Of a stretch of DNA of 64,000 nt, positions 21,690-33,940 are shown one piece after another. The notes under the pieces were generated by a model, which was not told the DNA's origin, searched no databases, and saw only the letters and a program-made list of their open reading frames with translations. Origin of the DNA: Umbilicaria muhlenbergii (taxonomy: Eukaryota > Ascomycota > Lecanoromycetes > Umbilicariales > Umbilicariaceae); contig KK106985.1 of assembly GCA_000611775.1 (NCBI GenBank), positions 2,518,527-2,582,526 on the forward strand, written 5' to 3'. Positions within the stretch are counted from its first letter, which is position 1, and each line of letters begins with the position of its first letter. Both the position numbers and the translations under genes were made by a program.

Positions 21690-24600
21690 ATAATCATCAC
21701 ATTATCTTCTTCTTTTTTAAAGTGATGCCTGCATCACTTCTGTTATGAGTTTAACTTTATTAAATTTTCCTGATGATATTTCTGTATGAGATTCTTGCAG
21801 TTTTCAAACTGATCATCATTTGTGTTGTATCATTCAAGGTCCTTATCTCAGTTATGTCATTTCACTTAATATTGCAAGCATTTCCCTCATTCAAAGAGTC
21901 TTGAATTTAAGATTTCATTAACTTTTCATTCTTCTTGATTCTTCATAATTATTAATGATGATGAAGTTTACTTCTATTCTGACAGTGAGTTCATGACGGC
22001 TCTTCACAGAAGGCTTGAGTGAAACACATCATGAATCAACATTGTTTTTAAGAGTTTTAACTGAAATGCTTTTTTTTCTTTCTTGATAATCTTGAATGAT
22101 TCAAGCATCTTGTCATTTAACTTCTTTGACAGTCTCTGAGTTTTAATGTTCTTTGAGCTCAAGAACATCATGTTTTCAACTTCATAATTCACATTCTTTC
22201 AATGTCAGTTTGTTTATTTTAATATTACTTCACAGGCCTCTGTGAGATGCTGTTTTATGAATATAAATATTTCATTCATCTTCATGATTAACTCTTCAGC
22301 ACTTCATGCTTATAGATGTTGATGAGTTGTTTCATACATTGTCAGGTCAGGTTCAAAACTTTTTCATAAATAAAATTCATGATTCATAAAGAAGGATAAC
22401 AATGTAATTACAGCAGAGTCAATATTGTTATCTGTGAATTCAATCATTAATAATCATGTGTCTCAGTCATTCTGCATCTCATTAATGTAAACTTATAAGA
22501 AGATCTCAACATTCTGATTCACTCATTCTGTTTAATTATTCATTTCAGAGTGAAATGCAGTTGATAAGTTAACCTGTATTCTCATGCACTTGCAAAAGGA
22601 TTTTCACATTGTTGAAACAAACTGTGATTTACAGTCAGAAACAATTGAAGCTGACATTTCATGCAGTCAGTATATTTAATAAATCAGCATATTCAGGATC
22701 TTCTCAGTTATGATTTCATTGTCATCAGAGGTACAGGTGATGTAGTGACATTTTTTTAATAATTTGTTCATGACATTAAATATCACATTCTTCTCATCCT
22801 TCATCATAAGTAATCTTGTGATGAAATTTATTAAAATATTAAGTCACTGTTGTTCTGAAATAAGAAATGAATTAAACAGCTCATTCTTCTGATCCTTTAA
22901 GGATTTTGAACATTTGCACTCATAACAATTTTAAATATATTAATTTACTGTCTTTCACATACCTGATCAGTGATAGTATCACTTAATTAATTTCATTGTT
23001 CAGTTGATATCTTTATGTTTACTTAACAGGGGAACATGCACTTCCTGAATTAATTTCAGAATCAATTTATCATTCACTGAAACTCATAAATCTTCATGCT
23101 GATACAAGGCTCCTTCATGAATGAAGTAGTTTCAAAGTGTGATCTCATGACACTTTTCTTTGCCTTTCAATTTGACAGTCTGTAGTTCAGAACATAATTC
23201 ATCAGTTATGTTAACCTGTTAAATTCATTCAAAGAGAGGTTGAATAATATCATCAGGTTTATCTTTAACCTCAACTGATTTCTTAAGTGCATCAACACAT
23301 GATACAGAGAATTTCTCTGAAGTTAACAGAGTCATCTGCTGAAACTATTTCTGTTCATCTTGAGCATTCAATGACTTGAAGTCAATCATTTAAATTAAAG
23401 CATTCACTTTATTATTCTGTTTCTCAGGTCAAGAGATTATTATGAAATTAAATTTAAAAAGTTTCTCAGCTTATTATACTTAACATCATGTTAATTCCTT
23501 GATTGTCATAAAGTGCTAAAGACTTTTATGATCAGTGAAGACTTTAATTAATACATCAGAGAACTCAAACTCTAATCTTCAGTGTTTAAAGTAATGAATT
23601 ATTATTAACAGTTCCTTGTCATAGATCTCATAATTGCATTCAGCAGGTAATAAGTTCTTGTTATAAAATATAATTGAATGTAAAACACTGTCATCATCTT
23701 TTTATAAAAACACATCACTGTTGATGTAATCAGAGGAGTCAGTTTCAAGATATAATTTATAATTTCAATCAAAATGCTTAAACACAGAAGCTTCAGTCAT
23801 CTGTTTTTTCAGTGAGTTAAAAGTGATTTAACATGTTTTATTTCATTCAAACAGCATGTCTTTCTGCGTCAGCTGTGTCAAAGGTCATACAATCTTCAAG
23901 AATTTCTTAATAAATCTGCAGTAAAAGTTACAAAATTCAATGAAGAACTGAACTTTCATAAATTTAATTAAAACTGCTCATTTCAGAATGATTTCAATTT
24001 TCTGTGAATTTATCTTTAATCCTTCAGTAGACATTAACAAGCTTAAAAAGATTGTTTCCTGTATAAAAAATTCATTCTTCTTTATGTTCACTTGCAAGCT
24101 GACTTCATGAAGCCTTGTAAGTATTATTTAAACATGCTTAACATGTTTCTTTCAGGTCTTACTGTAGATGATGATGTCATCAAGATATGCTTGCACAAAG
24201 TCATTCAAGAATGACAAGAGAGTGTCATTCATGTAATGCTGATATAATGCAGGTTCATTCATAAGATCAAAAAGCAGCACATGATACTTATATAATCTCA
24301 TTAATATAATAAAGGTCATAAGGTCTTCACTTTTAAAGTTCATGCAGAGTTTATTAAAGGCTGTAATGATATTAAACTTTGTGATGAACTTGCAACCTGA
24401 CATGTGAGTCAGTGTCTCATTAATCAACAGTAACAGGTATCAGTCCTTCTTTATAAGAATGTTGAGCTTTCAGTAGTTAATGCAGAATCATAAATCATCA
24501 TTGAACTTTTAAGTGAACAGAATAAGTGAGGTATAAGAGATGTTATTTAAGGTAATGAAATCTTTCTGCAAGTTTTCCTCAAGGTATTCCTTCATTTTTT

Positions 24601-24758
24601 TCAGCTTGAACTGCAACAAAGGGTACAGCTGACTCTTAAATAAGAGTTTATCTGAGTTTATCTCAATCTTATGATCATAAATTCAGTTCAGAGAAAGTAC
24701 TTCAGCAGCTTTCCTGTCAAATACATTCAAGAAGTCATGAAATTCCTTGAGCACTTTA
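21690..24758 (-). mobile_element. Ty3/gypsy pol remnant, broken
   Basis: On the minus strand the region reads as gypsy pol from RT to the end of integrase. RT lies at about 24740-24150, with YLDDIIIYSKT as the catalytic box. RNase H follows, then integrase, whose C-terminal segment lies at 22192-22004 and reads LSSKNIKTQRLSKKLNDKML. Protease and gag are missing. The upper end abuts an LTR of family C at 24759; the lower end meets the family A fragment. Heavily broken, old. Confidence 0.75.
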
Positions 24759-25721
24759 TATCAGGTTTACACTTGAACATTGAACTAAACTGAATGATCT
24801 GAATAATACTGAACTGAATGACTGAACAGGTTAGCAGCGATTAAATTAAATAAATTAACAGTGATTAAATTAATGAATTTAATGCACATATAAAAGTTTT
24901 AATCTTCATGCTCTTTCTTCCTTTTGCTTCTTAAACTAGAATTCTTCTCTATAGCTAAATGTCAATCATCAAAACACATGCATTAATCCTTAATTTGCAT
25001 AATCTTGACATTATTTTAATCTTTTTCTTTATCTCCTGCTGTGAAGCATTCTGAATGAATTCTGAATCAGATTAAAATTGAATCAAAATCAAAACTCAGA
25101 ATCAGAATTAAAATTAAAATTTAAAGTTAATCACAATGATTAAAGAAACTGATAATGTAGTTTACTCATAAATTAAAGAGTCTTTGTTGATTTCTGTGAA
25201 TAATGAATAATTCATTTTAAATAAAAATCTGATTGATCAGATCCTGACAGCTTTAACTGCAGAGATCTTGATTAATCTTTTATAAGAACATTCCTCTGAA
25301 GCAATGATTACTCTTCAACAATTGATCACTAATCATGAGTAGTCTTTGAATGAAATTGACACTGTTAAAAGCACATGAAGAGCTACAAGCAGATTATAAA
25401 AAAATGAAGAATAAAAGCAAGAAATTAAAGAAGAAAGTTATTAAACAAGTTGATGTAATAATATATCTTGAATGAAGAATTATAATCACCTCTACAAGCA
25501 CCTCCTGACCTGATTTTCCTCAACTCACAGTTAAAGAATCATTAAGATTATTAAAGCTCTCTGATCTGTTAATGTTCTTCAGTGACTGTTTGAAATATGA
25601 TGAATGAGTAATGAAGATCAGGAACTACTTACTAATAATGAATGAACAATATCTCATCAAACAGATGAAAATAATGTATATAAAAACAAGAGTTGAGGGT
25701 GATCCTGTTAAATACATAAGA
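24759..25721 (+). mobile_element. Family C gypsy fragment: 5' LTR plus gag, broken
   Basis: The LTR spans 24759-25010, reads from ATCAGGTTTACACTTGAACA to TAATCTTGACA, and is the reverse complement of those at 25722 and 59502. Downstream, at about 25160-25690, the plus strand shows a gag-like remnant with a YLLIMNEQYLIKQMK segment and the usual coiled N-terminal part. It is cut off at 25722, where an oppositely oriented C element begins. Confidence 0.65.
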
Positions 25722-25991
25722 TGTCAAAATTATGCAGATTATAAATTAATGCATGTGTTTTAATGACTGACATTTAACTACAGAGAAGAATTCTAATCTA
25801 GGAAGCAAAAGGAAGAAAGAGCATGAAGATTAAAATCTTTATATGTATATTAAACTCATTAATTTAATCACTGTTAATTTATTCAATCTAGTCACTGCTA
25901 ACCTGTTCAGTCATTCAGTTCAGTATTATTCAGATCATTCAGATTATTCAGATTATTCAATTCAATTCAACATTTAAATGTAAATCTGACA
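25722..25991 (-). repeat. LTR of family C (3' LTR of minus-strand copy)
   Basis: The repeat runs TGTCAAAATTATGCAG to AAATCTGACA as read on the plus strand. A purine-rich tract (AATAAAGAAGAAGGTAA read on the minus strand) lies immediately outside it at about 25992-26010, as expected for the polypurine tract before a 3' LTR. Confidence 0.8.
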
Positions 25992-28900
25992 TTACCTTCT
26001 TCTTTATTTAATGAGCTTCATGAGCTGATTGTTTACTTTTCTGCTTTGTCATTGATGTATTCAGTAACTCAGTCAGCTTATTTGAGTACCTTTCATGAAA
26101 CACCTCTTTTAGTTCAAGTGAGTGTTTAAATTCATCAGTGTTGTATCAAGTCTTGTCAAGTGAGTACTTTTTTCATATCACTCTGTACTGTAATCTGTGT
26201 TTTCATCAACAGTTATCATTAATTTGTTTAACTTCTCATTTCAGTTCAGCCTGTTCAGTTATTACTGATGATGATGATGATTCAATTTGTTCAGGCAAAG
26301 GATCATTCACAGTGAGTTGTAGTAAAAAGATGTGAAAGACAGGGTGAATCTTCATTAATTTAAGCAGTTCAAGTTCATATGTTTAAATTAATACTTTCTT
26401 CTTGATTCAAAAAGGTCCTTCATTCTTGTGATTCAGCTTTTTGAACAAGTGAGTCATTTAAATGTTTTTTGTTAACAATTATATCAGGTCTCTCACTTGA
26501 TATGTTGAAGTTAATATTTAAATTCTGTTCATAAAGTCTTCTTGCTGAAGTTGTGCTGCTGTCATGTTCTCTTATAACATCATATGTAAAGCTTTCATAT
26601 GATTCATTATGAAATCAGCTTTTTCCTTCAGAATTTGTTCTCTTGTCAGCAGTGAGGTGATCAATCATTCAGGGTTGAAGCTCATTCAAGAGTGATATTC
26701 TTTATTCACAAAGAATGATGAAACTTTGATGAAGTCAAAAGCTGCATTGTTGGCTGCAAACTTAATCATCAGTAATCATTTTGCTCAGTCATCTTGTTGA
26801 TAGTTCACAAATGCTTTAAGATACTGTTCAACATTCACATTTACATTTTCAGACTGCCTGTCTGTCTCTGAATGAAAAGTGATTGAAGGTTTCAGTCTGA
26901 TTCAGAGTCATTCACATAAGTATTTTCAGAGTAATGCTACAAATTGTGATCCTCAGTCTGATGTTATTGTCTGTGATAATTCATGAAACCTTTATACATT
27001 GCAGAGCAAGAGTTTAATAATGTATTTAATTAATGTTCCCTCTTCTTTATCTGTTGAGCAAGAGATATAATGTCTTTTCTTAATTAATCTGCAAATGACT
27101 GTCAGGATTATGTTGAATCCTTCACTTTCAAGTAACTTAATAATCAAGTTGAGTGAAATATCTTGTCATAAGTGACTTGAAATTAAGAGTGATTTCAAAG
27201 CTTCTTGATACTGCTTATTCATGTTCTTTGTTCAGCGGCAGATGTGACAATTTTGAACAAAATGACTGACTGTTCAATTCATTCAGAGTCAGTAGTAGGA
27301 GTGTGCAAACAGTTTCAAAGTCTTTTAATGTTCAATATGTTTTACTGTCAGCTGTTCATGAGCTTCTTGAATTAATCATCATTGTAATTTGTTTTAATTC
27401 AGATTATTATTAATGCCTGAGACTCATACATGTTCTTAATAAAGTAGCTGACCTGTGTTTTTAATGCAGTCACTGAAAGAGATCTTTGTTGAATGTCTTG
27501 TCTTAATTTATAATAAGCTTAGAATTTCCTGACAGAAATTGTCTGCTTTCACATAACAGGTAATCAACTTGTTTAAAGTTTCATTCAAGGCTGATTCAGT
27601 TGATTTGTTTAAAGTTTGTTCAGCTGATTCATTCAAGATCTGTTCAGTTGATTTGTTTAAAGTCTGTTCAGTTGATTTTAAAAAATGAAGAGCTTTTTCC
27701 TTTTATTTAATAATGATGCATGAGTTTAAGCAGCAGCTCAGTAGCATGATTTAAGATTAATATCATAAATGCTCATCATCTTCATTCTTCTTTAATTGAT
27801 CATTTGAGTATTTAATGAGTATATTCACCTTTTCATTTTTCTTGCCTGTTCAGTAAGTGATCACAAAGTTGAATTATAAAAGAAATTCAGCTCATTTGAC
27901 TTATCTGTGAGTCAGTTTCTTGATCATCATAAAGTACTTCAAAATTTTATGATCTGTTAAAATTTAAATCAGATCCTCTGTTCTTATTAATTCAACACAT
28001 CATTCTTTTAAACTTTAAATGATAATCAACAATTCCTTGTCATAGATTTCATAATTGCATTCAGCTGATATGAGTTTCTTAAAGAAAAATGTCATTGAAT
28101 GCATTAATTTTTAATCATCTTTCTGAGATAGTACTCCTGTGAATATCAGATCAGATGAATCACATTTAAGATAACATGTTCAAGTTCAGTCAAAGTGTTG
28201 TAATATCAACATGTTAATCAATCAGTTCTTTAGTTCATTAAAGGCTTGAAGACATTGTTCAATTTATATATTAAAAAGTATGTTCTTGCCTGTCAGTCTG
28301 ATTAAAAGCTTTGTGATTTTGAAATATCCCTCTATGAATCATTAATAAAAGTTACAAAATTTTAAGAATGCCTGCAGCTGTTTTAAATTAATCAGTACCT
28401 CTTAAGTCTTAATGACTGCAATCTTTTTAAAGTTCACTCAGATGTCATGATGTTTTATGATCAGTTTTAAGTATTAAGTTTCAGTCTTGTGAAATTCACA
28501 CTTCTTGATTTCAGTTTATAAATCTGCCTTTCTCAGTCATTTTAGAATGATTCAGACATGAGTTCAATGTTCAGATAAAAACTCTGAATAGATGAGAATG
28601 TTATTTAAATATGTTGTACAACATGTGTTCAATAAGTTGAATAATACATCATTAATAAAGTGCTGAAAGGTGACTGATTTATTAGTGAGTCTGAAAGATA
28701 AGATCTTATATTTGTAAAAATCATGCCTTGTTCAAAAGGTTGTCAGGTCTTCAGATTCAGGATTCATTTATATGCAGTGAAATGCCTGTTGTATATCAAT
28801 CTTGATGAAGTATTTTGCTTTTAAAATCTGAGTCAAGGTTTCCTCAATTAAAGGTAATGAATATCAGTCTTTTTTATAATTGAATTCAGCTTTCAGTAGT

Positions 28901-29951
28901 TGATGCACAGTCATAAAGACTCATCTTTCTTTTATATAAACAGAATCAGTGAGGCTACTGATGATTAATTAACTTTAATGAAATTCTTTTGCAAGTTGTC
29001 TTCTATGTAGTTTTTCACTGCTATCAGTTCTTCATGTGACATGTTGTAGAGAGGTGTGTATCTTAACTTTTGCTCACTCTTTAAGACAATCTTATAATTA
29101 TAGAGTTGATGTGAAGGGAGTTCATTTGCAGCTTTTTTAGAAAAGATATCAATCAGGTCATGATATTCAGAAGAGAGAATCACCTTAATATTCAACTCAT
29201 TTAACTTCAGTTCAAAGTTCAATGCTTCCTCAATCTGTTGAATAAAGATAATAAAGATTTTATTGCCTTTCTTCATATTCAATGTGAACAGTGCTGTGTC
29301 AATCATCTTGATATTAACTGCATGTGAGGGGCTATTACTCTTTGATGCAGAGGCTGATTTGAAATCTGTCTTTGTGATGAATTTCTTCAGGATCTGATAG
29401 GGTTTTAGTGATTCATTCAGTTTCATTCATTCATTTGATGTTCAGTTGTTCAGTTTCATTCATTCATTCAGTTCAGTTCAGTCATTCAGTTTCATTCACT
29501 CATTTGATTCAGTTTGGTTCATTTGTTCAGTTTGATTCAGTCATTCAGTTTGGTTCATTTGTTCAGTTCAGTTCAGTTGTTCAGTTTCATTCATTCATTC
29601 AGTTTAGTTTAATCATTCAGTTTTGATTGTTTGTTCAGTTCAGTTCATTCATTCAGTGGGAAAATTACTACCTGATTCACAGGGTTGATTAAAATCTGAG
29701 TGTGATGCATTCAAAAGAGTTTCAGTATAATGCTGAGATCTTTCATGTTTATAATCATCATGAGGGTGAGTCACTGAGAATGATTGTAAACCTTCATAAT
29801 TGAATAAATCATGTGTATAACTCATCTCACTGTCTTCTTCTGGAAATCATGTAGAGTTCAGAGCTTTGACAATGATACTATTTTAATTTCAAATCATTCA
29901 ATCAGAGTCTTTATCAGGTTAACATTAATGAATGTATATTCAGTTGACTCA
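25992..29951 (-). mobile_element. Family C chromovirus (Ty3/gypsy) pol, broken
   Basis: In minus-strand order: the end of protease and start of RT (29426-28965, with VILSSEYHDLIDIFSKKAAN and TPLYNMSHEELIAVKNYIED), RT to about 28300, RNase H to about 27750, a Leu/Asn/Ser-rich tether (27690-27560), integrase (about 27400-26600), and a chromodomain-like end (about 26250-26070, with FKHSLELKEVFHERY). Gag is not seen; the upper end meets the palindromic D element at 29952. A simple TTCAG/TTCATT repeat lies within it at 29408-29660. Many breaks, old. Confidence 0.8.
29408..29660. repeat. Degenerate TTCAG/TTCATT simple repeat
   Basis: Tandem words CATTCATTCAGTTCAGTT and variants run for about 250 bp inside the family C element. 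The third element copy (59.5-62.5 kb) does not extend far enough to show whether this expansion is ancestral. Confidence 0.8.
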
Positions 29952-31092
29952 CATCAGCAATTTAGCAAGTTAACTCTGAGTTAATTTTTAACACTTTGAG
30001 CACTCTGAGCTTCTGATCTCATGTCTCAGCTAACAGCCGCTCTTAGCACCCTCTGAGCGCTTTGAGCTCAACCTTAAATCTTGAGCGGAACATCAAAATT
30101 TTGTGATAAAAAAACAGTTATTAAAACAATTGTTTAAACAAGTACACACACAGTGTTATAATAACAGTAAAACTTATAATAAGTAAACTTTTGCTAAAAT
30201 TCACTTTTCTGCAATAAAAAATCATGATTTGTTGAGTCTGAAAGCACTGTATAAGTGTTGAGTTCTGAATATTTAAAGAACTTCAAGATTTTCATCACTT
30301 AAAAATTTACACACTTTAATAACTTTTGCAACTCAACAGATATGAAGAAACTTTCAATGCATAAATTATAAAAAACAGTATTATCTATTAATGTTAAATT
30401 AAAAGTTTCTTCATAACTGCAGTTGTTGTTAAGTTATATTTAATTCAAGTTAAGTTATATTTAATTCAAGTTTTCAACAGCGAAAAATCTTTCAAAAAAA
30501 GTCACATACTTTGAATAACTATTGCGCTTTTATACTTATAATATAACTTTCAGGTTATAAGTTGTAGAGAATAAGCTGTTTAAGAGTTTTCTGATACAAA
30601 GTTTCTTTTTATGTGTTGTTGTTATTGAGTTATTCAAAAAGTCATTAAAAATCTGTTTATTAATGTTGTAATTTTCATCACTGAAAGTTTGAAATCAATA
30701 TAACTTTTTAACAACAACAGTTATAAAAAAACTTCAAGTTATAAAACTGTTTAATAGCTTCTTCTCTACAACTTATAAACTAAAAGCTATATCATAAGTA
30801 TAAAAGCGCAATAGTTATTTAATATGCTAATATATTTATAATTAGTTCAAAGTTTTTTAATTCATAACTATTGCAAATTAAAACTTATGAAGAAATCTTT
30901 AGTTTGTAAAGTGTACAGAATAAAGAGATTTAAAACTTTTCAATAAAAAGTTTCTTATTATTCATGAAGGTATAATAGTTATTTAAAGTGTAAGATTTGT
31001 ATGAGCTCATTTACTGCTCAGAGAGTGCTCTGAGCGCATAAAGTACTATTAACTAAAACCTTATTTTTGAGCGGGCTGCCAAATTGTGAATG
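29952..31092 (-). mobile_element. Palindromic TIR element D, copy 1
   Basis: This is a ~1.14 kb non-coding element with imperfect terminal inverted repeats, CATCAGCAATTTAGCA on one side and, read inward from the other, CATTCACAATTTGGCAGCCC. The interior folds on itself: AATAACTATTGCGCTTTTAT at 30514 recurs inverted at about 30800-30820. CpG-bearing words such as GAGCGCTTTGAGCTC and GCGCTCAGAG are intact, unlike the flanking DNA. The sequence is nearly the same as copies 2 and 3. It has no ORF, so it must be mobilised in trans. Its target duplication is unclear here. Confidence 0.8.
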
Positions 31093-32033
31093 ATCATCTT
31101 AAACTCTTTTTTTTACAGTCTTTTATCATTTTATGTTCACTTTATTTTTAAAACTTCTGTATATTCTTTTAAGCTTTAATTAACACTGACTGCACAGTTT
31201 ACTTACTCATTTATAATTAATTAACTTATATGATCTGTGATCAGCTTAATTTAAAACCTGTTTCTCTCTTTAAACTTAAGTGAGTATGTGATTTTAATAA
31301 CCAGTTCTTTAAACATTAAATCATTCACATCATTTATTTAAATTTACTTATGAAGAAAAAGTATAAGAAAATTATCATTTTTATATTAATAACTGACTTA
31401 AAATAACATGACATCATTTTCAAAAAATCATGAATGAACTGAAATCAGCTTTTTTTAAATATGAAAAATGACTTTATCATTTTTAAAAAAAATCTCCTCT
31501 TTTTATTAACAGAAAAGACAGAAGTAAAATGTTCATCCTTTTTTAAATTTTATTTTTTCACCTTTATTTTTTCTTTTAATCACTTTAAATATTCTGTTAT
31601 AACTTATCTTTACTGCAGATAATAATTCATTTTATATATACAGTATTAAAGCAGCACTTTACATCATACAAATTTATTAAAAAAAGGTATAAATATTTAT
31701 TATATTAATGAAGAACATAAATAAACAATTAACATTAAATTAAAAATGTCATATGAAGAAACTCAGCATTCAATAAAACATTTTTTAACATTTAAAAAAG
31801 ATTCATCAGCAGCTTTTTACTAAATATCATAAGTATTTTAATGTTTTTAATTACTTTTAAATCAGTAAGCTTCTGTTTCACTGACTTTATAATCATAAAA
31901 TTAAACTGTTAAATAATATCATTCTGTTTTAAAGCTGAGTTTACTGTATGTCATCTTATAAACTTCAGAAGATTAAAAAGTATTTTAATGAAAACTTCTT
32001 TAAAAACTTCATTATTTTAAGTAAAGTGATTTA
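31093..32033. other. AT-rich stretch, nothing recognised
   Basis: T- and A-rich sequence with no frame longer than about 60 codons and no matching element elsewhere in the window. It may be the continuation of the family C element or of the DNA that family A entered. Confidence 0.4.
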
Positions 32034-32312
32034 CTGTAAGAGGCTGATTTATGACGTGAGGTCATATAGATGTTGAATGAAGTATCATAAGCAATATAAT
32101 CATGATAAGATTAATGCAGTGATATATGTGTCTTCTATTCAGTGAGAAAAATTGATCACTGAGAAAGCAGATTTTCAAACCTTCTTGTGAAGAGTTTTCA
32201 CTTGATGTCAAGGCACTACTCACTGAGTCATCATATAAATGAGTTATAATGATGTACTGTTATACTGTCATACTGTTGTACTGTTGTACTATTATATATG
32301 ATGACTTTGACA
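32034..32312 (-). repeat. LTR of family A, partial (3' LTR)
   Basis: This matches 58590-58857 well through TTAATGCAGTGATATATGTG and the CTGTTGTACTGTTGTACTAT end. The outer edge fades at about 32034, so it is incomplete. A purine-rich tract (GGAAGAGAAATGCTG on the minus strand) lies next to its inner edge. Confidence 0.75.
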
Positions 32313-32700
32313 CAGCATTTCTCTTCCTTATGACATCATCCTCAGTGTCAATTGACTCTGAATTCATCATTATAGATATCATCATGATAGTTTAATAAGT
32401 GATTGATCATGTAGAGTAAGTGTGTGAAACTGTGTTAAGATAAGATTAATCATTATAAGTTTAAAACACCTCTTTCTTATGTTTCTCCTTCATCACCTCT
32501 CTTATGACATGTTGTTGTACTTCTCATGACTTTTTCACAGCTCATTAAGTGACTTAATGACTTCATGACGTCATCCTCATGCAGAGGTGTTCATCACATG
32601 AAGAAGATATTGTGAAGCTCATAACTCACAACTCAACATTCTTTGTAGTGTCATACTTAATGAACTTGTCACTCTTGACCCTTGCTGTAGATCACTTATA

Positions 32701-33150
32701 AGGTCTCAATAAAACCTGTAAAACCTCTTGAGGAAAATCAGGAAAGAGTGTCTTTATGATATTAACTAAATTCTGTTTGAGCTGTTCAAATTGTTCAGCA
32801 TGTTCAGAATCATTTAAACTGTTTGAACTGTTTAAATTATTCAGCATGTTTGATGTCTTGCAAGGTCTTGATAAAACCTGTACAACCTCTTGAGGAAAAT
32901 CAGGAAAGAGTGTTTTTATGACATTAATTAAATCCTGTTTGAATTGTTCAGACTGTTCAAACTGTTCAGATTGTTCAGCATGTTCAATGAATCACTCTTG
33001 ACTCTTGCTGTAGATACTTTATAAGGTCTTGATAAAATCTGTAAAACTCCTTGAGGAAAATCAGGAAAGAGTGTCCTTATGACATTAATTAAATCATGTT
33101 TAAACTGTTCAGACTGTTTAAAACATTCAGATTATTCAGCTTGTTTGATG
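32701..33150. repeat. Three tandem units of about 162 bp
   Basis: Units start with AGGTCTYRATAAAAYCTGTA at 32701, 32863 and 33024, giving periods of 162 and 161 bp. Each continues with CTTGAGGAAAATCAGGAAAG and ends in a GTTCAGACTGTTCA-type run of short sub-repeats. They lie in the inner 3' part of family A. Confidence 0.85.
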
Positions 33151-33284
33151 TCTCACATACACATGTCTATGATGGCAGAAAGAGTGATGACACATTGTAA
33201 ATTTATCTTTTCTACTCCCCTTTCATTTTTGTTTAATATGAGAAAATGTCATAGTAATTGTCATACTTTTGTTGTACTCATGTA

Positions 33285-33595
33285 TATTCATTGTATTAAT
33301 ATATTCATCACAGCTTGCTTTTTAAGCATGTAAGTCATGAACTGCTGATGTTTCAGTCATATCATCAGCTTCAGTATTCATTATACTGATATGTTCATCA
33401 TATTAATATGTTCATCATATTGATATGTTCATCACGGCTTGCTTCTTGAGCATGTAGGTCATGAACTGCTGATGTTTCAGTTGTATCATCAGCTTCAGTA
33501 TTCATCATACTGATATGTTCATTGTACTGATATGTTCATCATACTGATATGTTCATCACGGCTTGCTTTTTAAGCATGTAGGTCATAAACTGCTG
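33285..33595 (-). repeat. Tandem array T, segment 1
   Basis: Units of 124 bp (starts of ACTGCTGATG at 33341, 33465, 33589) contain the words GCTTGCTT, AGCATGTA, ACTGCTGATGTTTCAG and TATCATCAGCTTCAG plus a variable number of 17-bp sub-repeats (ATCATATTGATATGTTC type). The array is cut at 33596 by chromovirus B and resumes after it. Confidence 0.85.
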
Positions 33596-33940
33596 TGTTA
33601 TAATTTAATCAGAACAGTACTTAGAAGTACATGCTTGCAGTGAACAGTTGATATCAATCAAAGTGATCAAGATGAGTGAAGACTTGAACATTTCAATCAC
33701 CTCAATCAGGGTGATCAAGTTGTTCAGAGTGATTAAGAGTTTAATCATTATAATCACCTCAATCACATAAGTCTCCTAGAGTCTATATAAACACAGGTAG
33801 ATTCATAGTTAGAAGCTCATGCTCAACTCATGTATTAAAGACAATTTACTAGTTCTATCTTTTAAGTATTATTCAATCATAATTTGAATAGTTTAATGAA
33901 CAACAGTATTACTCTGATCACTATGACTTCACCTGTTACA
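33596..33940 (+). repeat. 5' LTR of chromovirus B
   Basis: The repeat begins TGTTATAATTTAATCAG and ends CACCTGTTACA, with a TATATAAACACAG promoter-like word in the middle. It is the same length as the right LTR. Confidence 0.9.

Noticed and set aside
29408-29626. Plus-strand frame of 72 codons rich in SFIHSVQF
   Set aside because: Pure translation of the TTCAG/TTCATT simple repeat.
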